DNA from: an uncultured Alphaproteobacteria bacterium
GTDB lineage: Bacteria > Pseudomonadota > Alphaproteobacteria > Micropepsales > Micropepsaceae
Reading direction: 5' to 3'
DNA: 64,000 nucleotides
Assembly: GCA_902826695.1 (NCBI GenBank)
Contig: CADEFU010000002.1
Location: forward strand, 480,267-544,266
The translations under genes were made by a program, and so were the position numbers. The notes beneath the pieces were generated by a model that saw only the letters and a program-made list of their open reading frames with translations, did no database searches and had not been told where the DNA came from. Positions 35,732 to 43,585 of the stretch are shown here, in pieces. How positions within the stretch are numbered: the stretch's first letter is position 1; the number at the start of each line of letters is the position of its first letter.

Positions 35732-36954
35732 CGGCGTTTCAACCCGACTTGCACGACTATGCGTTCGAGAGCGATCCGGTCGCGACGTTGCATCGGCTGC
35801 GGGCCGAAGACCCGGTGCACTGGTCGCGGCACGGCTATTGGTATCTGACGCGTTATGACGACGTCGCCTCGGTGCTGCAGGACCCGGTTCGGTTTTCCTC
35901 GGCGGCGGCAGGGTTTGGGGCATCCAATCCGATCGGCAAATCGGGCGATGCGGGGCGTTCCGATCAAGAGCGCAATCTGAGCCGATCGCTGGCTGCGTCG
36001 TTCAATCAGATGGATCCGCCCGATCACACGCGCATCCGGCTTCTCGTCAACTCGGCGTTCTCGCGCCGATCGGTCGAAGAGCGGCGGGATCGCATAGCGT
36101 CCGTCGTTGACGAACTTTTGAATCAAGCGTCGGCGAAGGGTTCGTTCGATTTGGTATCGGACTTCGCCTTCCACTTACCCATCATCGTCGCGAGCGAGAT
36201 CATCGGCATTCCGGCGATCGATCGCGAGACATTCCGGACGACTTTCGAGAACACGGCCGTGCTGATGCAGCCGAAACGGTCCGAGGAGGCTTGGGCGCGC
36301 GGGCTTGAGGCCGGGCGCTGGCTCGGGCGCTATGTAAACGAGCTGATCGCGGCTCGGCGCGCGGCCCCGCAAGATGATTTGATCAGCGCTTTGACTGCCG
36401 CCGAGGAGGAGGGCAACCGCCTGAGCGTCCCGGAAATGGTGTCGGCGATCACGACGATCTATACGGCGGCGGGAACGACGACCGAGCGGATGATATCGAG
36501 CGGGCTCTATCTGCTGTTGAAGCACCCGGAGCAGTGGCAGGCGGTGCGCGACGACCGGACGCTGATCCCGGGGGCGGTTGAGGAGATTCTGCGCTTCCAC
36601 CATCCGACGCAGTCGACGTCGACGAACCGGCGCTGTACCCGCGACGTGGAGATGCGGGGTAAGACGCTGCGGGCCGGCGATACGGTGCGGGTGGGGCTTG
36701 GTGCCGCGAACCGCGATCCGGACGTGTTCGAGCGCGCGGATCAGTTCGACATCAGGCGCAAGATGCCTTCGCCGATCCTCTCGTTCGGGACGGGGCCACA
36801 TTTTTGCATCGGGTCGGCGCTTGCGCGGTTCGAGGGCGTGCTTGCGCTCGATGCGGTTGCACGGCTGATGCCGAACTTGAAACTGCTCACGGTGGCGCCG
36901 GAGAAGGATCCGCGGCGGCCGGATCGCTATCGCGAGATTTTGGTCGCCGCGTGA
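35728..36954 (+). CDS. Cytochrome P450
   Basis: A 408-residue soluble bacterial P450. The heme-thiolate loop is FGTGPHFCIG with Cys360. The K-helix ExxR is in 'EEILRF', and the following 'RRCTRDVEMRG' and 'ANRDPDVFERADQFD' are standard. The I-helix block reads 'AAGTTTE' (about 246-252): the usual acid of A/G-G-x-D/E-T is Thr here. It overlaps the kinase stop by ATGA. No ferredoxin or ferredoxin reductase gene is near, so its electron donor must be elsewhere. Substrate unknown. Confidence 0.92.
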   Translation: MTAFQPDLHDYAFESDPVATLHRLRAEDPVHWSRHGYWYLTRYDDVASVLQDPVRFSSAAAGFGASNPIGKSGDAGRSDQERNLSRSLAASFNQMDPPDHTRIRLLVNSAFSRRSVEERRDRIASVVDELLNQASAKGSFDLVSDFAFHLPIIVASEIIGIPAIDRETFRTTFENTAVLMQPKRSEEAWARGLEAGRWLGRYVNELIAARRAAPQDDLISALTAAEEEGNRLSVPEMVSAITTIYTAAGTTTERMISSGLYLLLKHPEQWQAVRDDRTLIPGAVEEILRFHHPTQSTSTNRRCTRDVEMRGKTLRAGDTVRVGLGAANRDPDVFERADQFDIRRKMPSPILSFGTGPHFCIGSALARFEGVLALDAVARLMPNLKLLTVAPEKDPRRPDRYREILVAA

Positions 36955-36958
36955 AGGC

Positions 36959-37414
36959 CTACTTTCGCCGTGCGGTGATCTTCTCGGCCAGTTCCTGCAT
37001 CTCGGCGATCGATTCTTTCGCCCGATCTTGCATCACTTTGAACGCCTCGCCGTTGGCGTCGATGGCGAGTTCGGCGAGCTCTTTCATGTGTTTGAAGGCG
37101 CGACCGACGGTCTTTTCGACGAGCTCGGCTTGTTTCTTCGGAAGGTCCTTGCCGTCGTTGGCCTTCATCAGGCTGGCGACGGATTCTTGAATCGCCTGCA
37201 TCGTTTCCGTCATGATCTCGCCTTGGCGGCGCATGAGGTTTTGGTAGCCCTCGGCGGCTTTTTGGTTCGCTTTGACGAGTGCTTCGAAGTTCTTCTTTTG
37301 GCTTTGCATCAAGGCGCTGTTGTCGATTCCGGGAACGGAGAAGCGGTCCCAGAAGCCCTGGTCGAAGTTCGGCCATTTGAAATCGAACTCGGGGAACGGG
37401 CCTTTGTTGGACAT
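36959..37414 (-). CDS. Phasin-like protein
   Basis: A 151-residue protein that is almost entirely alpha-helical and amphipathic after a Phe/Trp-rich head ('FPEFDFKWPNFDQGFWDRF'). The region 'QKKNFEALVKANQKAAEGYQNLMRRQ' matches the phasin pattern of proteins that coat polyhydroxyalkanoate granules. The ATG at 37414 has a GAGGAG about seven bases upstream, and this start excludes an Arg-rich in-frame extension. It is last in the ybjN-proC-tetR-phasin array. No phaC or phaP partners are visible, so a granule role is inferred. Confidence 0.72.
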   Translation of the reverse strand: MSNKGPFPEFDFKWPNFDQGFWDRFSVPGIDNSALMQSQKKNFEALVKANQKAAEGYQNLMRRQGEIMTETMQAIQESVASLMKANDGKDLPKKQAELVEKTVGRAFKHMKELAELAIDANGEAFKVMQDRAKESIAEMQELAEKITARRK

Positions 37415-37464
37415 GGGTTTTCTCCTCGTGGGTGATGGAGCATGAGCCCGGGCGGATGCGGCCG

Positions 37465-38079
37465 TCAATCGATCTCGGCGGCCTCTTCGTCCTGGTCTTG
37501 GCGTTCGCGAATGTTCTGCAGGCGCTCGGTCCATTCCTCGATCAAGCGCAGGCGGCGATCCACGTGGGCCATGGTCTTGGCCAAGTCTTCGCCGTCTTCG
37601 AGCCAAACGCCCATCGTTTCAGCGAGGAGAACGCCTATGCCGCGGGTGACGAGGAAGCCCTGCCAGCCGGTTGTGGGCAACCCCGCGCTGTCGGCGATCC
37701 AGAAGGCGCTGCGGACGGTTGCCGGGAGCACGTCGAAGATGACGGCGGGATCACCCTTGCTGTCGGCGTGGATGACGCCGATGGCGGGCTTCAAGGGTGT
37801 CATGGACTCGAAGCAACCGATGATCGCGTCGAAGGCCCGGTCGCGAGGCGGAATGCTTTCATCGGGTTCGATCGCTCGCTCAAGGGCGGCGATGTCGATG
37901 CGTTTGCCGATCAATTGCAGGAGCGCGCGCTTGTCGGGGCAGAGTTCGTAGAGCGTTGCCGGGGCGATCTTTGCCTTGCGGCCAAGTGCGGTCAGCGAGA
38001 GCGCCTTCCAGCCGCCTTTTTCGATGGCGGCGAGGGCTGCGGTGACGAGCTTGTCTTCTGGGGAGAGTTTGGTCGCCAT
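37465..38079 (-). CDS. TetR family transcriptional regulator
   Basis: A 204-residue protein. The N-terminal helix-turn-helix is 'ALSLTALGRKAKIAPATLYELCPDKRALLQLI' (about 25-56), the TetR DNA-binding pattern. The C-terminal ligand domain includes 'TGWQGFLVTRGIGVLLAETMGVWLED', of the kind seen in COQ9-like TetR relatives, and the last residues are acidic. Ten bp separate it from proC upstream, and the phasin-like gene follows after 50 bp, suggesting that it might regulate that gene. The ligand is unknown. Confidence 0.78.
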   Translation of the reverse strand: MATKLSPEDKLVTAALAAIEKGGWKALSLTALGRKAKIAPATLYELCPDKRALLQLIGKRIDIAALERAIEPDESIPPRDRAFDAIIGCFESMTPLKPAIGVIHADSKGDPAVIFDVLPATVRSAFWIADSAGLPTTGWQGFLVTRGIGVLLAETMGVWLEDGEDLAKTMAHVDRRLRLIEEWTERLQNIRERQDQDEEAAEID

Positions 38080-38089
38080 GACGTGCAGC

Positions 38090-38947
38090 TTACCTGGTTT
38101 TGGCGAGTTCGAATCCGCGTGCGTTTGCCGCGGCGATAGCTTCGGCCATCAATTGCTCGAGGCGTCCGTCGGCCATGAGTACTTTGAGGGCTGCCTCGGT
38201 TGTGCCGCCGGGGCTGGTTACGGAGCGCCGTAGATCGGTGGGCGAGGTGGGGCTGCTTGCGAGTAGGGCGCCTGCGCCTTCGATCGTCTTGCGCGCAAGC
38301 AGCGCCGCGACCTCGGCACTAAGGCCGACGCGCTCGCCCGCTGCTGCCATCGCTTCGACGAGGAGGAAGACATAGGCAGGTCCGGAGCCGGAGACAGCCG
38401 TGACGGCGTTCAACAGTTCTTCGCCTTCGAGCCAGACGAGATCACCTGTCGCTTTGAGCAAACGCTCGGCAAGTTTGCGCTGCGCGCTGGTTGTCGATGG
38501 CGTCGCGTAGGCGGCGCTGATGCCCTTGCCAATCGCGGCGGGAAGGTTCGGCATCGCGCGGACCATCGCTTTGGGCCTGTCCAGCCAGAGGTTCAGAGAT
38601 TCGATTTGCGTGCCGGCGGCGATGGAGATCACGACTGCGCTGCGCGCGGCCGCTGCATAGGCCGGTGCGACCTGCGCCATCATCTGTGGCTTGACGGCGA
38701 GAATGATTGCCTCGGGGTTTGCCCCAGTTAGGACGCGGACGTCGTTGCCCGTGGTCGCGCCCGCTTTGCGGAAGGCGCGCACGTCGGCTTGCTTCATCCC
38801 TGGATCGATGAGGATAAGGCGCGCGCCGAGGCCTGCCGCGATGAGGCCGCGCGCAATGGCGCCGCCCATGTGGCCTACGCCGGCGACGACAATAGGGCGG
38901 CCCTCGGAAGGTGCCGGTTGGGGTTTGGTTAGGCGCTTCCCTGGCAC
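38090..38947 (-). CDS. proC: Pyrroline-5-carboxylate reductase
   Basis: A 285-residue P5C reductase, the last step of proline synthesis (NAD(P)H-dependent). The Rossmann start 'VVAGVGHMGGAIARGLIAAG' and the C-terminal 'SGSGPAYVFLLVEAM' and 'SVTSPGGTTEAAL' signatures are complete. The N-terminal 17 or so residues are a charged extension. The start overlaps the ybjN stop by 19 bp, so the two are coupled. An alphaproteobacterial YbjN-ProC pairing is recurrent. Confidence 0.95.
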   Translation of the reverse strand: MPGKRLTKPQPAPSEGRPIVVAGVGHMGGAIARGLIAAGLGARLILIDPGMKQADVRAFRKAGATTGNDVRVLTGANPEAIILAVKPQMMAQVAPAYAAAARSAVVISIAAGTQIESLNLWLDRPKAMVRAMPNLPAAIGKGISAAYATPSTTSAQRKLAERLLKATGDLVWLEGEELLNAVTAVSGSGPAYVFLLVEAMAAAGERVGLSAEVAALLARKTIEGAGALLASSPTSPTDLRRSVTSPGGTTEAALKVLMADGRLEQLMAEAIAAANARGFELAKTR

Positions 38948-39429
38948 TGATAGACCACCGCTGCAGCTGCTTCAGCGGCGGACTTACCGGCCCAGATGAC
39001 GAATTGGAAGGCCGAATAGTAACGCTCACAGGCTTCCAGGGCGGAGTCGATCAGGCCCTCGCACTGTTCCGGTACGGCCATGGCACCACGCAGCAGGAGG
39101 CCGTGGCGGTAGATGACCTGGCCGGAGTCCGGCCACATCTCGAAATGGCCAAGCCAGAGTTGTTCGTTGATGATGTTGATCAGGGCTGCGACTTCGGCAC
39201 GCTTTTGCTTGGGGACCTTGACCTCAAGCTGGGCCGAGAGCTGCAGGGTTTCGACGTCGTGGCGCCATGAGAAAGAGAGGTGGTGGTCTTCACTTTGGCC
39301 CGGGAACGACAGGTGCATCTCGTCCTCGCCCGCCCGGTCGAACAGCCACTCGTTTTGAACCGCGAGCTGCTCCATGAGGTCGAGCGGATTGCCGTTGGAC
39401 ACTTCCGTTGCGATCTGCGGTGTCATCAC
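38929..39429 (-). CDS. YbjN domain protein
   Basis: A 166-residue cytoplasmic protein with the YbjN fold pattern (related to type III secretion chaperones). It reads 'LDLMEQLAVQNEWLFDRAGEDEMHLSF', then 'HHLSFSWRHDVETLQLSAQLEVKVP', 'RAEVAALINIINEQLWLGHFEMWPDSGQVIYRHGLLL' and a C-terminal helix ending 'YQCQGSA'. YbjN proteins lack a defined biochemical role; in E. coli ybjN affects motility and stress phenotypes. It heads the proC array and faces the lgt upstream region. Confidence 0.9.
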   Translation of the reverse strand: MMTPQIATEVSNGNPLDLMEQLAVQNEWLFDRAGEDEMHLSFPGQSEDHHLSFSWRHDVETLQLSAQLEVKVPKQKRAEVAALINIINEQLWLGHFEMWPDSGQVIYRHGLLLRGAMAVPEQCEGLIDSALEACERYYSAFQFVIWAGKSAAEAAAAVVYQCQGSA

Positions 39430-39895
39430 TTTGAGCCAACCTCTTTCTTGGCCCCCAGAGTCAGCCCGCCGCCGGAGGGTGCCGGCGGCGGGATGAATGC
39501 AAGGGCAATTAGCAAGGGTACGCAGGAAGGTGCTCCAGGCCTGGAATTACGAACGCTCCACATATAGTAGCCCGACGCGAAGCACCTCCCATGAATCGGA
39601 GCGTGCACCAGACGTTGAATCTTGCGCAAGAGTTTGCCCTGTGGGCTGAATCATTCTTCATGTGGACTGTGTTTGGAGAATGAATCGGTGCTGGGGATCG
39701 CTTGCGGATAGATCGATACGAAACGTTTCAGAAGTTTCATCGAATGCGAGTCCTGCGAGTCTTCCGTACGCGTCGCAACTCACCGTGCGTGCTGAATCGG
39801 AGCGCGGCGGACTCATTAACGCTGTGTCGTCGCCGCCTTGACACTCGCGAAGCGGCAATCGCAAGTCTCAGTCACTGAGAGGATTTCCCGCGCGT
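39430..39895. other. 466-bp divergent intergenic region without a supported gene
   Basis: This stretch separates ybjN (minus) from lgt (plus). It holds a GC-rich hairpin (39465-39492), two perfect 10-bp palindromes, CTTGCGCAAG (39621-39630) and GAAACGTTTC (39720-39729), and a TATAGT hexamer near 39558 that could be a -10 element. Short reading frames are present, but none has family-like sequence or a clear ribosome-binding site. No tRNA-like fold was seen. Confidence 0.5.
39465..39492. repeat. 11-bp GC-rich inverted repeat in the ybjN leader
   Basis: CCCGCCGCCGG and CCGGCGGCGGG form a perfect 11-bp stem around AGGGTG. There is no T-tract on either side and both neighbours start here rather than end, so it is not an ordinary terminator. 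It lies 36 bp before the ybjN start and could be a leader hairpin, a processing site or a dispersed intergenic repeat. Confidence 0.5.
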
Positions 39896-40783
39896 ATGGC
39901 TGTCATTCCGTTTCCCGAAATCGACCCGGTTCTCATCCAGATCGGGCCGATCGCCATTCGCTGGTATGCGCTGTCCTATATCGCAGGGCTGCTCGGCGCG
40001 TGGTGGTTCATTCTAAAGCTTATTCGAACCGATCGCCTGTGGGCCGGCGCGCCGTTCGACGGCAAGCCGCAAGCGACCAAGGATCATATCGGCGATCTGT
40101 TCGTATGGGCCGCGGTTGGCGTGATCGTCGGTGGGCGGCTCGGCTATGTCCTGTTCTACGGGCTGATCTACGAGTGGCAGAAGTTTTCCACCGAGCCTTG
40201 GAAGATCTTCTACACGTGGGAAGGTGGAATGTCGTTCCACGGCGGTGCGATCGGTGTTGTGCTGGCGATCATTCTGTTCGCGCGGCGTAACAAGCTCGAC
40301 ATGGTGGCGTTGGGCGACCTCGTCGCGGTGGCTGCGCCGATCGGACTGTTCTTCGGGCGGTTGGCGAACTTCATCAACGGCGAGCTGTGGGGCAAGGTGA
40401 CGGATGTGTCTTGGGGGATGGTGTTCCCTGGGGCAGCGATCCGGGCGCCCGATGGCGTGACCGTGCTCAGCAATCCGCCGCGCCATCCAAGCCAACTCTA
40501 CGAGGCGGGGCTTGAAGGCGCTTTGTTGTTCGTGATCCTCGTTGTCATGGTCTACCGCTTCGACGCGCTGAAGCGGCCCGGGCTTTGTATTGCGGTGATG
40601 TGGAGCGGCTACGGCTTGTTCCGGTGGTTCGTGGAAGCGTTCTTCCGCGAGAATGCGCACCAGTCTCTGTTCGACGGCGCAATCTCTATGGGGACGGTGC
40701 TGTCGCTTCTAATGTTTGCGGTCGCTGCGGTCTTCTTTTGGTACTCGCTTTACCGCAAGGGACCGGCATTGCTGACGCGATGA
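39896..40783 (+). CDS. lgt: Prolipoprotein diacylglyceryl transferase
   Basis: A 295-residue polytopic membrane enzyme. It moves diacylglycerol from phosphatidylglycerol to the lipobox Cys of prolipoproteins. Seven hydrophobic segments are visible. The family signature is 'GRLANFINGELWG' (about 156-168), with the preceding 'WEGGMSFHGGAIG' and 'RHPSQLYEAGLEG'. It starts a four-gene array (lgt-midA-pgeF-lipoprotein) in which every junction is an ATGA overlap. The last member is itself a predicted lipoprotein substrate. Confidence 0.96.
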   Translation: MAVIPFPEIDPVLIQIGPIAIRWYALSYIAGLLGAWWFILKLIRTDRLWAGAPFDGKPQATKDHIGDLFVWAAVGVIVGGRLGYVLFYGLIYEWQKFSTEPWKIFYTWEGGMSFHGGAIGVVLAIILFARRNKLDMVALGDLVAVAAPIGLFFGRLANFINGELWGKVTDVSWGMVFPGAAIRAPDGVTVLSNPPRHPSQLYEAGLEGALLFVILVVMVYRFDALKRPGLCIAVMWSGYGLFRWFVEAFFRENAHQSLFDGAISMGTVLSLLMFAVAAVFFWYSLYRKGPALLTR

Positions 40784-41847
40784 GCGATTTCGCGGCGCAC
40801 CTCAAGGAGATCATCGAGGCCAATGGGCCGATCTCCGTTGCCGAGTTTATGCGGATCGTGCTGACGGCGCGTGAGGACAGCTACTACCGGCGCGCCGAGC
40901 CGTTCGGCGCCGCCGGCGATTTCGTGACGGCGCCAGAAATATCGCAGATCTTCGGCGAACTGATCGGGCTTTGGTGTGTCGATACATGGCACAAGCTCGG
41001 TGAGAGGCCATTCACGCTCGTCGAACTGGGGCCTGGGCGAGGTACGTTGATGCGCGATGCGTTGCGTGCGGCGCGCGTTGTGCCTCGCTTCTTGGAGGCG
41101 GCTCAGGTCGCGATGGTCGAGATCAGCGAGCGGCTGCGTGAATTGCAACGCGAGGCGTTGCGGGATTCGGCGGTCGCTTGCCAATGGTGCGAGCGGTTCG
41201 AAGATGTTGAGGTGCGAGGACCGCTGATCGTCGTCGCCAATGAGTTCTTCGATGCGTTGCCAATCCGACAGTTTGTGCGCGGCGCGAAAGGGTGGAGTGA
41301 GCGCTGCATCGGATTGAGCAGCGGCGATCTTTCCTTTGGGGCGGCTCCCGACATCGTCGAACTGAAGGCAATGGCGCCGGTTGGCGCGATCGTCGAGCAG
41401 TCGCCTGCGCGCGCGGCTGTGGCCATGGCGCTTGGCGAGCGGCTTGCGGTGCAGGGCGGGGCGGTGCTTGCCATCGACTACGGCTTTGTAGGTCCGGCCC
41501 TGGGCGACACGCTGCAGGCAGTGAAGGCGCACGCATTTGCGGACGTGTTGGCAACCCCGGGCGAGGCGGATGTGACGTCCCATGTGGACTTCGGAGCGCT
41601 GGGTCGGGCATTTGAGGGCGCCGGTGCCGCGGTTACACCGGTAACCGCACAAGGCGCTTTCTTGAATGCCCTTGGTGCCCGCGAACGGCTGGCTGCGCTC
41701 AAGCGCAAGGCGAGCGCAGCCCAGGTTCGTGAGCTTGACGCTGCCTATGCGCGGTTGACCGGGCCTGAGGCGATGGGCACTTTGTTTAAGGTCGTGTGTG
41801 CATATTCGCCGGCGACGCTTCAACCCGTGGGGTTTGCCGCCGCATGA
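40780..41847 (+). CDS. midA: MidA/NDUFAF7 family SAM-dependent methyltransferase
   Basis: A 355-residue class I methyltransferase. 'YYRRAEPFGAAGDFVTAPEISQIFGELIGLW' is the DUF185 hallmark. The SAM loop is 'LVELGPGRGTLMRD' (about 79-92), and 'VVANEFFDALPIRQF' follows. The mitochondrial homologue NDUFAF7 dimethylates an Arg of complex I subunit NDUFS2 during assembly, so a complex I role is likely by homology. It overlaps lgt and pgeF by 4 bp each. Confidence 0.9.
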   Translation: MSDFAAHLKEIIEANGPISVAEFMRIVLTAREDSYYRRAEPFGAAGDFVTAPEISQIFGELIGLWCVDTWHKLGERPFTLVELGPGRGTLMRDALRAARVVPRFLEAAQVAMVEISERLRELQREALRDSAVACQWCERFEDVEVRGPLIVVANEFFDALPIRQFVRGAKGWSERCIGLSSGDLSFGAAPDIVELKAMAPVGAIVEQSPARAAVAMALGERLAVQGGAVLAIDYGFVGPALGDTLQAVKAHAFADVLATPGEADVTSHVDFGALGRAFEGAGAAVTPVTAQGAFLNALGARERLAALKRKASAAQVRELDAAYARLTGPEAMGTLFKVVCAYSPATLQPVGFAAA

Positions 41848-42608
41848 AACCGCTTCTGGCGCCGACGTTGACCGGCAACGGTGTCGTGCACGGCTTCCTC
41901 GGAAGGCAGGGCGGCGTTTCGCGCGGGATCTTTGCTTCGCTCAATTGCGGTCATGGGTCGAGTGACGATACGCAGGCCGTGAGCGAGAACCGCTCGCGCG
42001 TTGCCGCTTGGCTTGGCACGACCGAAGAGCGAGTGCTGACGCTTTATCAGATACACAGTGCAGATGCTTTGCATGTGACCTCGACGTGGGTGCGAGGGCA
42101 ATCGCCCAAGGCCGATGCGATGGCAACGACGATGCGCGGTGTTGCGCTTGGCGTGCTCGCGGCAGACTGCGCGCCGATCCTGTTCGCGGATGAGAAGGCT
42201 GGCGTCATCGGCTGTGCGCATTCCGGGTGGAAGGGCGCGATTGGCGGCGTGGCAGAGGCAGTTGTTGCGCTTATGGAGAAGCTCGGAGCTTCGCGGGAGA
42301 ATATTCGCGCGGCGGTCGGTCCCTGCATTAGCCAACGATCCTATGAGGTGGGGCCTGAGTTTCAGGAACGGTTTGTGGCTCAAGACGCAGCGAACGCTCG
42401 GTTCTTCGTGGCGTCGGACCGGGAGGCGCACTATCGGTTCGACTTGCCGGGTTATGTGAGCGCGCGGCTTGGCCGGTTGAATATTGCCTCGGTCGAAGTG
42501 TTGAATGTGTGCACATATGAAGGCGAGTACTTCTCATTCCGACGTGCGACGCACCGGGGGGAGAGCGACTATGGGCGCAACATCTCGGCGGTTATGTTGA
42601 AACCATGA
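41844..42608 (+). CDS. pgeF: PgeF/YfiH family copper-dependent oxidase-like protein
   Basis: A 254-residue multicopper-oxidase-related (laccase-domain, DUF152) protein. Metal-site residues appear in 'LYQIHSADALHV' (His), 'LAADCAPILFAD' (Cys) and 'GCAHSGWKGAIGG' (His). 'VGPCISQRSYEVGPEF' and 'FSFRRATHRGESDYGRN' complete the family. Homologues act as purine nucleoside phosphorylase/adenosine deaminase, and in E. coli PgeF corrects peptidoglycan precursors misloaded with L-Ser. It is the third gene of the lgt array. Confidence 0.92.
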   Translation: MKPLLAPTLTGNGVVHGFLGRQGGVSRGIFASLNCGHGSSDDTQAVSENRSRVAAWLGTTEERVLTLYQIHSADALHVTSTWVRGQSPKADAMATTMRGVALGVLAADCAPILFADEKAGVIGCAHSGWKGAIGGVAEAVVALMEKLGASRENIRAAVGPCISQRSYEVGPEFQERFVAQDAANARFFVASDREAHYRFDLPGYVSARLGRLNIASVEVLNVCTYEGEYFSFRRATHRGESDYGRNISAVMLKP

Positions 42609-43501
42609 AGCGGTTTGTAGTCATCGTAGGGATGTTTGGGGTGGCGGCGTGCTCGTCGATCACCGAGCCACTCGGCATGGAAGATCCGTTTGCGGTGCCG
42701 CAGCCGTTCAAGGGTGTCGGCCGAAACGACTCGATGATCGATCAGGCGATTCAGGTGACGGTGCTGGTCGTAACGCCGCCGGAAGGGTTGCCGGCGGCGA
42801 CGGGATTGGCGTTGCGCGATCGTGTCATTGACCGCGCGCGGGCGCGCGATGTGCCGGCGCTCCGCGAAGCGAGTGTGCGGGCGTGGACGCTGAACGGCCA
42901 GGCGGCGAGCGTGCAGGCGACGGGTAAGCGTGGCGCGCAAAGCGTGATCCTCTGGCGGCTGTCGGATCCAGATGGCGCTGAGCGGGCGAACTTTCCCGTG
43001 GCTCTAAAGAACACCGAAGACGCGTTTGGTGACGCCAGCTTGGGTCTCCTGGCGGAACAAACGGCGGCTGCGCTTGAGAATGCCCTCCTGCGTCCCAACA
43101 CACAGGTGGCCGAGACAATCGTTGCAGCGAAGAAGCCAATTGCTTGGATCGGCGCGGTCAAAGGTGCACCGGGTGACGGGAACACGGCGCTGGCGCAGGC
43201 CCTTGCGGGCGTTCTGCCGTTGAAGGGTGTTTTGGTCGAGGAAAAGCAAGCGAAAGCGGAGTGGCGGGTCGAAGGGATCGTCAAGCTTGAGCCCGGACGC
43301 GATGGCCAAGATACGGTGATGCTGACGTGGCGCGTACTTGACGCAAAGGGGCGCGAGGCGGGCTCGATCACGCAAGAGAACGCCGTACCGCGTGGGCGGC
43401 TTGCGAAACCTTGGCGCGAAATCGCCGGGTTTGCGGCTGAGGCTGCGGCGGAAGGTATCGCTCAGCTTATTCAACAGGTTACAAGCGCCCCACCGGGGTA
43501 G
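42605..43501 (+). CDS. Predicted lipoprotein of unknown function
   Basis: A 298-residue exported protein. A short signal sequence ends in the lipobox 'VAAC' with Cys16, so it should be lipidated by the Lgt encoded at the head of the same array. The mature part is low in Cys and has alternating strands ('IQVTVLVVTPPEGLPAATGLALRDRVID', 'AEWRVEGIVKLEPG', 'VMLTWRVLDAKGREAG'). I recognise no family; the strand pattern could be a beta-sandwich. It overlaps pgeF by ATGA. prs follows after 84 bp. Confidence 0.75.
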   Translation: MKRFVVIVGMFGVAACSSITEPLGMEDPFAVPQPFKGVGRNDSMIDQAIQVTVLVVTPPEGLPAATGLALRDRVIDRARARDVPALREASVRAWTLNGQAASVQATGKRGAQSVILWRLSDPDGAERANFPVALKNTEDAFGDASLGLLAEQTAAALENALLRPNTQVAETIVAAKKPIAWIGAVKGAPGDGNTALAQALAGVLPLKGVLVEEKQAKAEWRVEGIVKLEPGRDGQDTVMLTWRVLDAKGREAGSITQENAVPRGRLAKPWREIAGFAAEAAAEGIAQLIQQVTSAPPG

Positions 43502-43585
43502 GCGCGTTGCGCGGTGGTGGGGGCATTGCTACAAGCCCGGCGCGCCTCTCTCCGCCGCTCACGCACCCTTGTGGATATCCGCGAC

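Noticed and set aside
34289..35923. A 544-codon frame antisense to the histidine kinase
   Set aside because: The plus strand carries a complete kinase; the antisense product is Arg/His/Ala-rich without motifs.
39658..39864. A 68-codon minus-strand frame in the ybjN-lgt gap
   Set aside because: TTG start, no ribosome-binding site, no recognisable sequence, and likely regulatory DNA.
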